A stretch of 64,000 nt of DNA, from contig NZ_CP160680.1 of the NCBI RefSeq assembly GCF_040784935.1, forward strand, positions 728,501-792,500, written 5' to 3'. The notes below the pieces were generated by a model. The model was given only the letters and a program-made list of their open reading frames with translations, did not search any database and was not told the DNA's origin. The stretch comes from Lewinella sp. LCG006 (GTDB taxonomy: Bacteria; Bacteroidota; Bacteroidia; Chitinophagales; Saprospiraceae). The translations under genes and the position numbers were made by a program. Below, one piece after another: positions 17,364 through 26,048 of this stretch (position 1 is its first letter; the number at the start of each line of letters is the position of its first letter).

Positions 17364-17942
17364 ATGGCGACGATCGAGACCTCTAAAAAACAACTTATCA
17401 TGGAAGCAGCAGCCAAGCTGTTTCGCGACCGGGGCTACTCCGCTACCTCCATGCGAGACCTGGCCAAAGCCGTTCATTTACAAGCTTCCAGCCTTTATAG
17501 CCACATCAACAGCAAGCAGGAAATACTGAAAGATATCTGCTTCCAAAATGCACACCGCTTCCTCGCAGGCATCGAACAGATAGAAAAAGAAGGCCGCCCA
17601 CCCCGTGAACAAATCCGCCAACTGATCTTCCTCCACCTCGACGTCGCCACCAGCGACGCCACCTCCATCACCGCCTTCAACGACGAGTGGCGCCACCTGG
17701 AAGAACCTGACCTCGGGCAGTTTATCAACCTACGAAAACGCTACGAGAACCGCTTTCTAGCCATCATGCAACAAGGAATCGCCGAGGGCACTTTCAAAGA
17801 CATGGATCCCACCATCAGCATGTACACCATTCTGTCTTCGCTCCGCTGGGTCTACGACTGGTACCAAGCCGGGAAGACCACATCAATACAAGATATCGGG
17901 GACCAGATTACTAGAATTGTGCTGGCAGGGATAGAGAAGTAG
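17364..17942 (+). CDS. TetR/AcrR-family regulator, PaaR-like
   Basis: Protein of 192 aa. Residues 9-56 form the TetR DNA-binding domain (IMEAAAKLFRDRGYSATSMR, LAKAVHLQASSLYSHINSKQ). The C-terminal helices (about 75-190) form a ligand pocket; a pattern such as FNDEWRHLEEPDLGQF is seen in PaaR-like proteins that sense phenylacetyl-CoA. It lies 44 bp after paaE in the same direction. Palindromes at 16212 and 27139 fit a TetR dimer, so it likely represses paaE, itself and paaABC until phenylacetyl-CoA is present. Effector identity is inferred. Confidence 0.82.
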   Translation: MATIETSKKQLIMEAAAKLFRDRGYSATSMRDLAKAVHLQASSLYSHINSKQEILKDICFQNAHRFLAGIEQIEKEGRPPREQIRQLIFLHLDVATSDATSITAFNDEWRHLEEPDLGQFINLRKRYENRFLAIMQQGIAEGTFKDMDPTISMYTILSSLRWVYDWYQAGKTTSIQDIGDQITRIVLAGIEK

Positions 17943-17944
17943 CG

Positions 17945-17975
17945 GTACTCATCCCCGAAGTTTCGGGATGAGTAC
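17945..17975 (+). terminator. Hairpin after the TetR gene
   Basis: GTACTCATCCCCGAA and the facing TTTCGGGATGAGTAC form a near-perfect stem (one bulge) starting three bases after the stop codon. No T-run, so termination efficiency is uncertain. Confidence 0.5.
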
Positions 17976-18057
17976 TCCTACGAGCGCAGCGAGCACCCCA
18001 TCACAAAGATATTTCCACAGTAGCACTCGATAATCCATTTAAGTAAAGCGATTTTGT

Positions 18058-18065
18058 TAATTTTG
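18058..18065 (+). promoter_or_regulatory. tatC promoter -7 box
   Basis: TAATTTTG is an exact TAnnTTTG match, 31 bp before the tatC ATG. A TTTA sequence lies about 17 bp upstream in the -33 region. Confidence 0.55.
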
Positions 18066-18096
18066 CAGCCGGTAAATAACTATTCAATCACCACGT

Positions 18097-18963
18097 ATGG
18101 CTCTGGATCAGGTTGATATTGAAGAATACGAATGGCGCGACGGCGAGCTTCAGCTCCGGGAAGACAAGGAGATGTCTTTTTTAGACCATCTCGAAGAGCT
18201 GCGCTGGCACATTATCCGCTCATTGATCGCCATTGTTGCCGGTGGCATTGTACTCTTTATTTTCCACGATTGGTATTTCAACAACGTTATTCTTGGCCCA
18301 GCTTCCAATGATTTTGTTGCTTACAAGTGGTTTTGCGATCTCTCTCACAGTATTGGTGCAGGGGAAACCCTTTGCATGACCTTACCTGCTTTCAAAATCC
18401 AGGCGGTGGCTTTTGCCGAACAATTTATCACCACTATTAAGCTTTGCTTTATTGGTGGGTTTGTTATTTCCTTCCCTTATGTTTTCTATGAAATCTGGAA
18501 GTTTGTTGCCCCGGGCTTGTACCCCAAGGAACGGGCAGCTACTAAGGGGGTTGTCTTCGTTTGCTCTATTCTTTTCCTGATGGGTGTGCTCTTTGGCTTC
18601 TTCATTGTAGCTCCTTTTGCGATCAACTTCCTTATGGGCTTCACGGCTTCCGACACCGTGGCCAACAATCCGACCCTCAGCTCTTTTGTATTGTACATGG
18701 TCATGTTTACCCTACCAGCAGGACTCATTTTCGAACTCCCTATCGTCGTGTATTTCCTGGCCAAAATGGGCATCGTCACCCCCGAGGCTATGCGCAAGTA
18801 CCGCCGGCATTCCGTCATCGGTATCCTCTTGTTAGCGGCTATTCTTACACCTCCCGATGTGGTCACCCAGTTTCTCATCGGCATCCCGCTTTACATCCTC
18901 TATGAAATCAGTATTTTGGTTGCCGCTCGTATGGCTAAAAAATACCAACAAGACCTCGAATAG
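18097..18963 (+). CDS. tatC: Sec-independent protein translocase TatC
   Basis: Multi-pass inner-membrane protein of 288 aa that binds twin-arginine signal peptides. The family start SFLDHLEELRWHIIRSL (residues 28-44), the FVAPGLYPKERAA segment near residue 135 and the MRKYRRHSVIGILLLAAILT segment near residue 230 with PPDVVTQ are all present. About six helices. There is an N-terminal extension of about 25 acidic residues and an insertion after the first helix (DLSHSIGAGETLCMT), seen in Bacteroidota TatC. No tatA is adjacent. Confidence 0.95.
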   Translation: MALDQVDIEEYEWRDGELQLREDKEMSFLDHLEELRWHIIRSLIAIVAGGIVLFIFHDWYFNNVILGPASNDFVAYKWFCDLSHSIGAGETLCMTLPAFKIQAVAFAEQFITTIKLCFIGGFVISFPYVFYEIWKFVAPGLYPKERAATKGVVFVCSILFLMGVLFGFFIVAPFAINFLMGFTASDTVANNPTLSSFVLYMVMFTLPAGLIFELPIVVYFLAKMGIVTPEAMRKYRRHSVIGILLLAAILTPPDVVTQFLIGIPLYILYEISILVAARMAKKYQQDLE

Positions 18964-18975
18964 TATCCAATAACT

Positions 18976-19422
18976 ATGCAAAGAATTAGTACCAACGCGA
19001 CGATCTTTTTCAAGTTTTTCGTTCCCGTTTTTTGGCTCGTATTTTTCGGTGCCTTCTTGGCGGCAGTGTTTGCCTACGGCGCCGAAATGGCCAGTGGCTT
19101 TGCCAGTACAAGCTTCCGCATTGGAGCAGTGCTCTTTTACCTCAGTGGTTTGGCCTTATTCTACTTCACCCTCTTTCCACTTAAGCGCGTCGAAGCAGAC
19201 ACCGATTTCCTCTATGTCACCAACTACTTCAAAACCTTTCGCTACCCCTGGCACAACATCGAAAGTATCACTGACAGTACCTTCCTCTTCTTTACCATTG
19301 CTCGCATTGAACTCAAAGAAAAAGGTCACTTTGGTAAAAAGATGACCTTCATGGCCAGCCATCGCCTCTATCAGGACTTCTGGGAAGAGCGGCCCGAACT
19401 GGTGGGCTTGCGTAAGGTGTAA
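18976..19422 (+). CDS. Membrane protein with bacterial PH-like domain
   Basis: Protein of 148 aa, 12 bp after tatC and probably cotranscribed. Two hydrophobic helices (about 13-32 and 47-67) are followed by a soluble PH-like segment (VEADTDFLYVTNYFKTFRYP, WHNIESITDS, IARIELKEKG), the pattern of small membrane-anchored bPH proteins. No catalytic residues. Function unknown; cotranscription with tatC does not by itself prove a role in Tat export. Confidence 0.6.
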   Translation: MQRISTNATIFFKFFVPVFWLVFFGAFLAAVFAYGAEMASGFASTSFRIGAVLFYLSGLALFYFTLFPLKRVEADTDFLYVTNYFKTFRYPWHNIESITDSTFLFFTIARIELKEKGHFGKKMTFMASHRLYQDFWEERPELVGLRKV

Positions 19423-19481
19423 AGGTTTCTTTTGGGCCCTGCCTTTGTCCCTGTAGTCCCCGGCATCAGGCTATCCGCTAC

Positions 19482-19531
19482 GTAAATGTATGGTAGAGAC
19501 GCGACGCATCTCGTCTTTACCATACATTTAC
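19482..19531. repeat. 20-bp-arm intergenic hairpin
   Basis: GTAAATGTATGGTAGAGACG (19482-19501) pairs with 19512-19531 with one mismatch; loop of 10 bases. No T-run. It lies 60 bp after the tatC operon and may mark its 3' end. Confidence 0.5.
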
Positions 19532-19762
19532 CCACTACTATCCTTGGTCCTGCTCTCCCGAGGGAAGATCGGAATGCGCCGTGCTTCGGGCTACTGCGTA
19601 ACGCTATATTTCACTTTCCAGTCAGCGTAACCCTTTCATTATTAGCAAACTGAACATCCTGAAACCTCACTACCTCAAGTAAAGGCGGAAGATTCTTGCC
19701 ATACCATACCTTGGCAAATAAACTACAAAATAAATTATTTTAAAAAAAATAAAAACAATTCC

Positions 19763-20215
19763 TTGTCAATCAAAGACAATAATCCCTATATTCGCATATC
19801 CTCAATGAGCCTGACAAGTCATTGAGAAAATCATAGGTACACCACTCCCATTTGTCAGGGAGCATTCAGCGGTTTTTCTTGCGTATTGTTTGGCTGTTGC
19901 GTCCATCGCAGCAGGTATAAACGCACGCCCCTTAGGCTCGTGAGACCGGGGGCGGATCGGCGGTCCGGACAGCTGGGTGGGACCCTCCCACTTGAGGGTG
20001 CTGTGCCTGGCCTCTAAGTAGCAGCAGCTATGCTAAGTGGCCGACGGCCAATACGGTCTGGTGGTTTCCCAAATGTGGGATGCCGCTACTACCACTTGAG
20101 GGTGCTCTACCTTCCAATAAGTGGAGCAGCCATGATAAGGGTAACCTGACTTTTTGGGGTAGTTCTTTAGGATATAGCCAAAAACATGGCTATATTTAGA
20201 CATCTTTATTTTTTT
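19763..20215 (+). ncRNA. Candidate structured non-coding RNA with promoter and terminator
   Basis: A TTG (19763-19765) and TATATTCG (19787-19794) spaced 21 bp apart resemble a Bacteroidota promoter, so transcription would begin near 19800. The segment 19890-20150 is more GC-rich than its AT-rich flanks and has no open frame worth calling. It holds two related modules: CCACTTGAGGGTGCT at 19988-20002 and again at 20092-20106 (104 bases apart), each followed by TAAGT and AGCAGC-ATG-TAAG words. Each module allows CCACTT/AAGTGG pairing. ATATAGCCA/TGGCTATAT (20172-20195), followed by a T-run at 20207-20215, would terminate it. No match to tmRNA, RNase P, 6S or SRP RNA cores was recognised. The transcript would be about 400 nt. 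Confidence 0.5.
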
Positions 20216-20226
20216 GGTGCTCTTTG

Positions 20227-20394
20227 GGGGTTGTGTAAAAAGTCCATCGCCTAAATTTGTGCCAAATAAAAAATGGACGAAAGGGTAAGAACTTTATTTT
20301 TGAAAGGCGATTGGTTTATTGATCACTACTTTTTAGAATTTAATTTGACGGCATTGTGCCGTTTTTGTGTTTAGGTGACTTTTTACACAACCCC
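20227..20394. mobile_element. MITE-like element with perfect 18-bp terminal inverted repeats
   Basis: GGGGTTGTGTAAAAAGTC (20227-20244) is exactly inverted at 20377-20394, and partial pairing continues inward (CCTAAA). Length 168 bp, AT-rich, no coding capacity; an internal ACGGCA-TTG-TGCCGT hairpin sits near 20348. This is the form of a non-autonomous transposon end pair. The parent transposase is not in the window, and no target duplication could be assigned. Confidence 0.65.
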
Positions 20395-20417
20395 GACGCT
20401 TCTCTAACACGATTGAA

Positions 20418-21275
20418 ATGAAAAATCAAACTTACATCTTGTTTCAGGGCCTTTGCCTGCTGGCTATTAGTACTTGTTTTTTTCAGTGCAATGACGATGA
20501 TGCTGCCATTGTTTTCGATAACTGCCTCATTGAGGAATTGATCGACAGCCCCTATATACAGGGGGATACTACACTGTATTTAAGCCCCGACACTTTTACC
20601 CATATCATTGAGAATGAACGTATTTTACAGCGACTGAAGAATCACCAACCTTACGAAGAATTTATCTCCGATGAGAATGGTTTAGTCATGTGCCTACGAC
20701 GCTTCTCACAGGGGAGTTGGTTTAGCTTAGATTCCTTTTTCTACGAAAATCAAAAATTGGTCGCTAAAAGAAGGTACAACAAACAGGGAGAAATTATCCG
20801 GTCGCAGGACTTCCATTGGGAGGGTGACCAGTTAAAATCCGGTTATGCAATTAGTTTCACTATCGTAAATGGACAAGTGCAAAGGAACGACGACAAGTTC
20901 GATTTCGAATATACTGGTGAGAATATCACCGAATACAAAAGAACCATTTACCTCGGTAATGGCGACACCCTTTTCACCAAAACTACATTTGCCTATGATA
21001 ACAACGAAAACTTCTTGAACTACCTGACTTTCAAGCCACTGGATTTTATCATGGACTTTAGCCTTTGGCAAGCTCCCTACTGGTTCTCCTCCAACAATGT
21101 GACGTTAGAAACTGGCTATAATGTTTTTGACCAGATAGACCAGTGGTCAAGAGAAAAGATGTACACCTACACCTGGGAAAACGGTATGGTTGCTGACTTC
21201 ACCTACACTTTCCAGACCAATGTAGGTAGTGATTTATTCGTACAGCCTGTAAAGGTCTATTATGAGTGTTGGTAA
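20418..21275 (+). CDS. Hypothetical lipoprotein
   Basis: Protein of 285 aa with a hydrophobic N-terminus and Cys at the end of CFFQC followed by NDDDA, so probably a lipoprotein although the lipobox is not canonical. The rest is beta-rich with repeated short patterns (NQKLVAKRRYNKQGEIIRSQ, EYKRTIYLGNGDTLFTKTTF, TYTWENGMVADFTYTF), as in Bacteroidota surface lipoproteins with YD-like or DUF4595-like strands. No enzyme motif recognised. It begins 23 bp after the MITE, so its promoter may lie within or be altered by that element. Confidence 0.6.
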   Translation: MKNQTYILFQGLCLLAISTCFFQCNDDDAAIVFDNCLIEELIDSPYIQGDTTLYLSPDTFTHIIENERILQRLKNHQPYEEFISDENGLVMCLRRFSQGSWFSLDSFFYENQKLVAKRRYNKQGEIIRSQDFHWEGDQLKSGYAISFTIVNGQVQRNDDKFDFEYTGENITEYKRTIYLGNGDTLFTKTTFAYDNNENFLNYLTFKPLDFIMDFSLWQAPYWFSSNNVTLETGYNVFDQIDQWSREKMYTYTWENGMVADFTYTFQTNVGSDLFVQPVKVYYECW

Positions 21276-21615
21276 CATAAAACCTTGTTTTATACCAGTA
21301 GTACAATCGCGCAGGCCTTTAGGCCGGAGCGCGCCGCCAGGATGGCGGGAGGGCGAAGGATGGCAGCGGTATGCGCGCAGCGACAGCGAGCACATAAGAG
21401 CGAACAGCCTGGTGCCGATCGGCACGCCCCCCAATGAAAATAAGGAACACACCTAACTTTCTCCACCACTTCTTCTACTGCCTTTCCACAATTCTGTATC
21501 TTTGTCGCTCAAATTTCAGATCTACTTGTTAGCAATGGGAACTTTGCTTTTCTGGTAGCACCTTACGCTACAGGACAGACTCCCCAAACTACCAAACCGC
21601 AAACCAACGACCGCG
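21276..21615 (+). promoter_or_regulatory. Intergenic region with alaS promoter
   Basis: TATCTTTG at 21497-21504 is an exact TAnnTTTG box 111 bp before alaS. Upstream, 21300-21430 is GC-rich, with a perfect 14-bp palindrome GTGCCGATCGGCAC at 21412-21425. No gene and no T-box-like element was recognised. Confidence 0.5.
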
Positions 21616-24231
21616 ATGAAAGCGAACGATATACGCCAGGCTTTTTTGGACTTTTTTGCTGAGAAACAACATAAGATCGTGCCTTCGGCACCGATTGTGT
21701 TGCGCAACGACCCTACCCTCATGTTTACCAATGCGGGTATGAACCAGTTTAAGGATTATTTCCTCGGCAACCAAACGCCTGCCGCGCCCCGCATTGCGGA
21801 TACCCAGAAGTGTATGCGCGTATCTGGCAAGCACAATGACCTGGAAGATGTAGGCCTGGATGGCACCCACCACACCATGTTCGAGATGTTGGGCAACTGG
21901 TCGTTTGGTGATTATTTCAAAGACGAAGCCATCGCCTGGTCTTGGGAGTTCCTTACCGACCGCATGGGCATCCCGGCAGACCGCCTTTATGCTACAGTTT
22001 TTGGTGGTGACACGGCTGAAAATTTGGAGTCGGACGAAGAAGCGCGCGCGTTTTGGAAGCGTCACCTGCCGATGGAGCGCATCCTGGACGGTGATAAGAA
22101 AGACAACTTCTGGGAAATGGGCGACACCGGCCCCTGCGGCCCCTGTACCGAAATACACGTAGACACCCGCAGCGATGAAGAACGCGCCAAAGTAGACGGT
22201 GCCACCCTGGTGAACGTAGACGATAGCGGCGTGGTAGAAATATGGAACAACGTTTTTATCCAGTTCAACCGCAAAGCTGATGGTAGCCTGGAAAGCCTGC
22301 CCGCCAAGCACGTGGATACCGGTATGGGCTTTGAACGCCTGTGCATGGTGCTGCAAAATAAAACGGCTACTTACGATACGGATATTTTCACGCCGCTGAT
22401 CTCCTTCCTCGAAAAAGAAACCGGACATAAATACAGCTACAGCTACGGCCCCCAAGCCAAGGCCGATATGGCCATGCGGGTGATCTCCGATCACATTCGC
22501 GCGGTATCCTTTACCATTGCCGATGGGCAGCTGCCGGACAATGGCGGAGCGGGTTATGTGATCCGCCGTATTCTGCGTCGGGCAGTACGTTATTACTACT
22601 CTTTCCTGGATGTGAAGCAGCCACTCCTGCATAAGCTGGTACCTATCCTGGTGAAAGAGATGGGCGCAAGCTTCCCGGAATTGCAAGCGCAGGAGGAGCA
22701 GATTGCCAAGATCATTGAGAGTGAGGAGAAGACTTTCTTGAATACGCTCGAAAATGGTCTAAAGCGCTTCGCTTCCCTGGAAACGACGGGTGGACAGATC
22801 AGCGGCCAAGATGCCTTTGAGCTTTACGACACCTTCGGTTTCCCGATCGACCTTACCCGCCTGATGGCGCGAGAGCAGGGCCTGACTATCGACGAAGCGG
22901 GCTTTGAAAACGCCTTACAAGAACAGAAAAAGCGCTCCCGCAAAGATGCCGAAAAAGAAGTAGGCGACTGGCAGACCGTCAATGATGGCGAAGTGACTTT
23001 TGTAGGTTACGACCAGCTCGAAGTAGCGGGTACCGAAGTACTCAAGTACCGTACTGTGGTGGTCAAAAAGAAAAACCAATACCAGGTAGTACTGGCCACT
23101 ACCCCCTTCTACGCAGAAAGCGGTGGACAGGCGGGCGACCAGGGCGAACTTATCGTTGATGGCCAAAGCCTGAAGGTAGTTGACACCCAAAAAGAGAATG
23201 ACCTGATCATCCACATCGTGGATCGTTTGCCGGATAATTTGGCGGGTAAAGTACTGGCCCGCGTCAATGCAGAACGCCGGGCAGCGACATCGCAAAACCA
23301 CTCGGCCACCCACTTGATGCACGCTGCACTGCACCAAATTGTAGGTGAGCATGCGCTGCAAAAAGGACAAAATGTAGACAACAACCGCCTGCGTTTCGAC
23401 TTCGCTCATTACCAGAAAGTAAGCGACGAAGAGTTGGCAGCTATTGAGAAGATGGTGAACCAAAAAATCCGCCAAAACATTGTGCTGGATGAACGCCGTG
23501 ATGTGCCCATTGCCGAAGCCAAAGAACTGGGGGCGATGATGCTCTTCGGTGAAAAATATGGCGATGCCGTGCGCGTAATCACCTTTGAGGAAGGCTTCTC
23601 ACAAGAATTGTGTGGCGGTACCCACGTACCCGCTACGGGCGAGATTGGCCTGTTCAAAATTGTAAAGGAAGACTCCGTAGCTGCTGGTATCCGCCGCATT
23701 GAAGCGGTAACGGGCGCTGGTGCAGAAGCTTACATCAATGAGCAACTTCAGCTATTGGCTGACGTCAGCAACCTCCTGAAGAGCAACGACCTGGTCAAAG
23801 GCATCACCAACCTGCAAGACGAGAATAAAAACCTCAAGCGGGAAGTAGAAAAATTGGTAGCGGCCCAGGCTTCAAATCTGAAGGGCGACCTCAAGCAAAA
23901 GTTTGCAGATCGCGGCGGAGTCAACTTCCTCGCAGCTCGCATCCCGTTGAGTGATGCTGGTGCCGTAAAGACCCTGGCCTTCCAGCTAGAGAAAGAGGTA
24001 GAAAACGCCTTCATCCTACTGGCCTCAGAAAACGATGGCAAACCACTACTAACCCTGATCATCAACCAGGAGTTAGCTACGTCCAAAGACCTCAACGCTG
24101 GCAAGATCATCCGTGAATTGGCACGCGAGATCAAAGGCGGTGGTGGCGGTCAGGCACACTTTGCAACCGCCGGTGGTAGTGATGTCAGTGGTTTAGATCG
24201 TGCGGTGGCGAAGGTTGGGGAAATGGTTTGA
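21616..24231 (+). CDS. alaS: Alanine--tRNA ligase
   Basis: A class II aminoacyl-tRNA synthetase of 871 aa, usual length. The catalytic core opens with IRQAFLDFFAEKQHKIVPSA, TLMFTNAGMNQFKDYFLG and RVSGKHNDLEDVG. The editing domain has its zinc ligands: His562 and His566 (HSATH), Cys666 and His670 (CGGTH). A C-terminal DHHA1-type domain follows with the GGGGGQAHFATAGG tail. It charges tRNA-Ala and clears mischarged Ser and Gly. Transcribed alone from a TAnnTTTG promoter; its stop codon lies inside a short GATGGTT-type repeat. Confidence 0.98.
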   Translation: MKANDIRQAFLDFFAEKQHKIVPSAPIVLRNDPTLMFTNAGMNQFKDYFLGNQTPAAPRIADTQKCMRVSGKHNDLEDVGLDGTHHTMFEMLGNWSFGDYFKDEAIAWSWEFLTDRMGIPADRLYATVFGGDTAENLESDEEARAFWKRHLPMERILDGDKKDNFWEMGDTGPCGPCTEIHVDTRSDEERAKVDGATLVNVDDSGVVEIWNNVFIQFNRKADGSLESLPAKHVDTGMGFERLCMVLQNKTATYDTDIFTPLISFLEKETGHKYSYSYGPQAKADMAMRVISDHIRAVSFTIADGQLPDNGGAGYVIRRILRRAVRYYYSFLDVKQPLLHKLVPILVKEMGASFPELQAQEEQIAKIIESEEKTFLNTLENGLKRFASLETTGGQISGQDAFELYDTFGFPIDLTRLMAREQGLTIDEAGFENALQEQKKRSRKDAEKEVGDWQTVNDGEVTFVGYDQLEVAGTEVLKYRTVVVKKKNQYQVVLATTPFYAESGGQAGDQGELIVDGQSLKVVDTQKENDLIIHIVDRLPDNLAGKVLARVNAERRAATSQNHSATHLMHAALHQIVGEHALQKGQNVDNNRLRFDFAHYQKVSDEELAAIEKMVNQKIRQNIVLDERRDVPIAEAKELGAMMLFGEKYGDAVRVITFEEGFSQELCGGTHVPATGEIGLFKIVKEDSVAAGIRRIEAVTGAGAEAYINEQLQLLADVSNLLKSNDLVKGITNLQDENKNLKREVEKLVAAQASNLKGDLKQKFADRGGVNFLAARIPLSDAGAVKTLAFQLEKEVENAFILLASENDGKPLLTLIINQELATSKDLNAGKIIRELAREIKGGGGGQAHFATAGGSDVSGLDRAVAKVGEMV

Positions 24232-24266
24232 TGGTTAGATTGTTGATGGTTAGATGGTTGATGGTT
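24229..24266. repeat. GATGGTT-type 7-8 bp repeats at alaS stop
   Basis: Successive TGATGGTT, AGATTGT, TGATGGTT and AGATGGTT units start at the alaS stop codon. The same word family appears at 61210-61266. No coding or structural role evident. Confidence 0.5.
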
Positions 24267-24356
24267 TTACTGCATAGTCATATCTTTTTTTGCTTTATGG
24301 TAAAAAATCAGCAGCCATTTTGAATCAATAGGTAGCACCCAAAAATACCTCAAAAG

Positions 24357-26027
24357 ATGAACGAAGAAGAACGCCAACGACTACAACGCAAGCTACAAGA
24401 GCAGATGGACCAGGTGAACAACCGCCCCAACCCGGAAATGGAAGGGCTCTCACCTTTGCAGATGCACCGCTTGTTGCGTTACCCGCTGGCGGAGGAAAGC
24501 TGGTTTGGCCTGCGGAGCAATCTCGCTGATGAGACCATCCTGCGGATGCCTATGATGAAGGTGTTGGTGGCCTTGCTCAAGCGTATTGCCGAACAAAAGG
24601 AAATGAAGCTCACGCAAACCGGGAATTTACCCCGAAAAATAGTGCAGGAGCTTTACCATTTGTACAATGCTGATAAACCGAGCAAGTACGATCGGGTGCC
24701 TTTGTCTGAAAATGATTGGGGAATCATCATGGAAATCCACTTTATCATTCGCGATATTGGTTGGTGTAAAAAAAGAAACAACAAAATTTCGCTCACCAAT
24801 GTAGGGAAGAAATTACTGGAAAAACCCCGTGCTGAATTGTTTGAAGCTTTCCTCAAATTCCAGCTTTTCAAAGTGAATATTGGATGGAACGATGGTTATC
24901 CAGACAGTCCGGGCATGCAGGCCTGCTTGCCTTTCGCCTTGTTTCTGCTCTACAAATATGGCAAGGAACAGCGCTTTGACCATTTTTATTCCTCAGCTTA
25001 TCTCAAAGCATTCCCTGCTATTCTCGAAGAGTTCCCCGGCAATCATTACTCCCCTCCAGAAGAGCAATTTAAACGCGCTTATAACATCCGGTTTATTTAC
25101 CTCTTCAATACTTATGACTGGATCAAAATTTCACCTACTAAACTTTATTCAGAGCCAGAACAGCTAATCGCAACAGATCTGTTCTTCGAGATTTTTGAGC
25201 AACGCTCTTTTGAGGAGCTCCCTACCCCCGAAGATCATATCGAACGCGAAATACAGACGGCCTTATTCGATGCAGAGATGGGAGGTATCTCCTACGTTGC
25301 TAACGATATTCCCTTGGAGTTGATGAATGAATTTCACGAACACATTCGAAAATTCCATGCGGACGATGCTCCAAAGAACGAAGTACCCATTATCGAACTG
25401 CTGCCAGCGGGTTTCCACCTCGTCCCTCCCGATGAGATCACGGATGAGACCATAGCAAAAAGAGAAGTTGACCGTGTCCTGAAAGCTATGGAGGATGCAA
25501 ATATCATTACTGATCCCCCGGAAGAGTTATCGGCACAAGCCTATTACTACTTTTTGCACGATGTAATTTTACCCACCAAAATAATCCCCTTCGGAGGTCA
25601 GGCGAAAACCTATTTGCCTTACGAAGAATTTTTTGAGGCCAATTTTTCAGATGAGGAATTAGACCCAGAAATACAGGCCGCTGAAAATTTCCTGCTTTCG
25701 CTCTTGTACCTGGCGGAGCCTTTCCCCATATCTCTATTAGCCGACGAGGTACGCCTTGGTGCAGAGATGGTAGACCGGGCCGAAGCTTTTGCATACATCA
25801 ACAAATGGAGGGCACAGTTTAAGGAGATCGTTCCGATAAGTTTTGCCCCCGGCTACATCGAGACCGACGAAACCGGAGGCATTTTTCCAATTTTCAATAT
25901 TGCTTATAAAACCCTTGACAAAGCAGGTAACGAAACCGAGTACAACAACAATGGCGTAGTACAGCTCCGACTCGTCGATGGCAACTACCTTGTTCAAGGT
26001 GCTCAGTTTCCTGGGTTTGAGCTGTAG
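24357..26027 (+). CDS. Uncharacterised 556-residue protein
   Basis: Start ATG at 24357. No signal peptide or membrane helix, so cytoplasmic. The N-terminus is a charged helix (EEERQRLQRKLQEQMDQ) followed by NPEMEGLSPLQMHRLLRYPL and a winged-helix-like segment (KLTQTGNLPRKIVQELYHL) with a lower-case repeat of the idea at KISLTNVGKKLL. The same GLSPxQMHxLL opening is known from other uncharacterised bacterial proteins, some with SEC-C domains. A SEC-C zinc motif is not present here; the tail is acidic. No catalytic motif recognised. It stands alone between alaS and gldN. Confidence 0.6.
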   Translation: MNEEERQRLQRKLQEQMDQVNNRPNPEMEGLSPLQMHRLLRYPLAEESWFGLRSNLADETILRMPMMKVLVALLKRIAEQKEMKLTQTGNLPRKIVQELYHLYNADKPSKYDRVPLSENDWGIIMEIHFIIRDIGWCKKRNNKISLTNVGKKLLEKPRAELFEAFLKFQLFKVNIGWNDGYPDSPGMQACLPFALFLLYKYGKEQRFDHFYSSAYLKAFPAILEEFPGNHYSPPEEQFKRAYNIRFIYLFNTYDWIKISPTKLYSEPEQLIATDLFFEIFEQRSFEELPTPEDHIEREIQTALFDAEMGGISYVANDIPLELMNEFHEHIRKFHADDAPKNEVPIIELLPAGFHLVPPDEITDETIAKREVDRVLKAMEDANIITDPPEELSAQAYYYFLHDVILPTKIIPFGGQAKTYLPYEEFFEANFSDEELDPEIQAAENFLLSLLYLAEPFPISLLADEVRLGAEMVDRAEAFAYINKWRAQFKEIVPISFAPGYIETDETGGIFPIFNIAYKTLDKAGNETEYNNNGVVQLRLVDGNYLVQGAQFPGFEL

Positions 26028-26048
26028 CGTATTAAACGTATTCATCAA

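Noticed and set aside
19800..20215. tmRNA, RNase P RNA, 6S or SRP RNA
   Set aside because: No tRNA-like TTCGATTC..CCA end or tag, no GAGGAAAGTCC core, and no SRP GGAAGGAAGCAGCC loop; some AGCAGCC similarity is too short.
21589..22686. Long open frame (365 codons) opposite alaS
   Set aside because: It lies wholly antisense to a highly conserved synthetase gene and has the composition expected from its codon use; no protein features.
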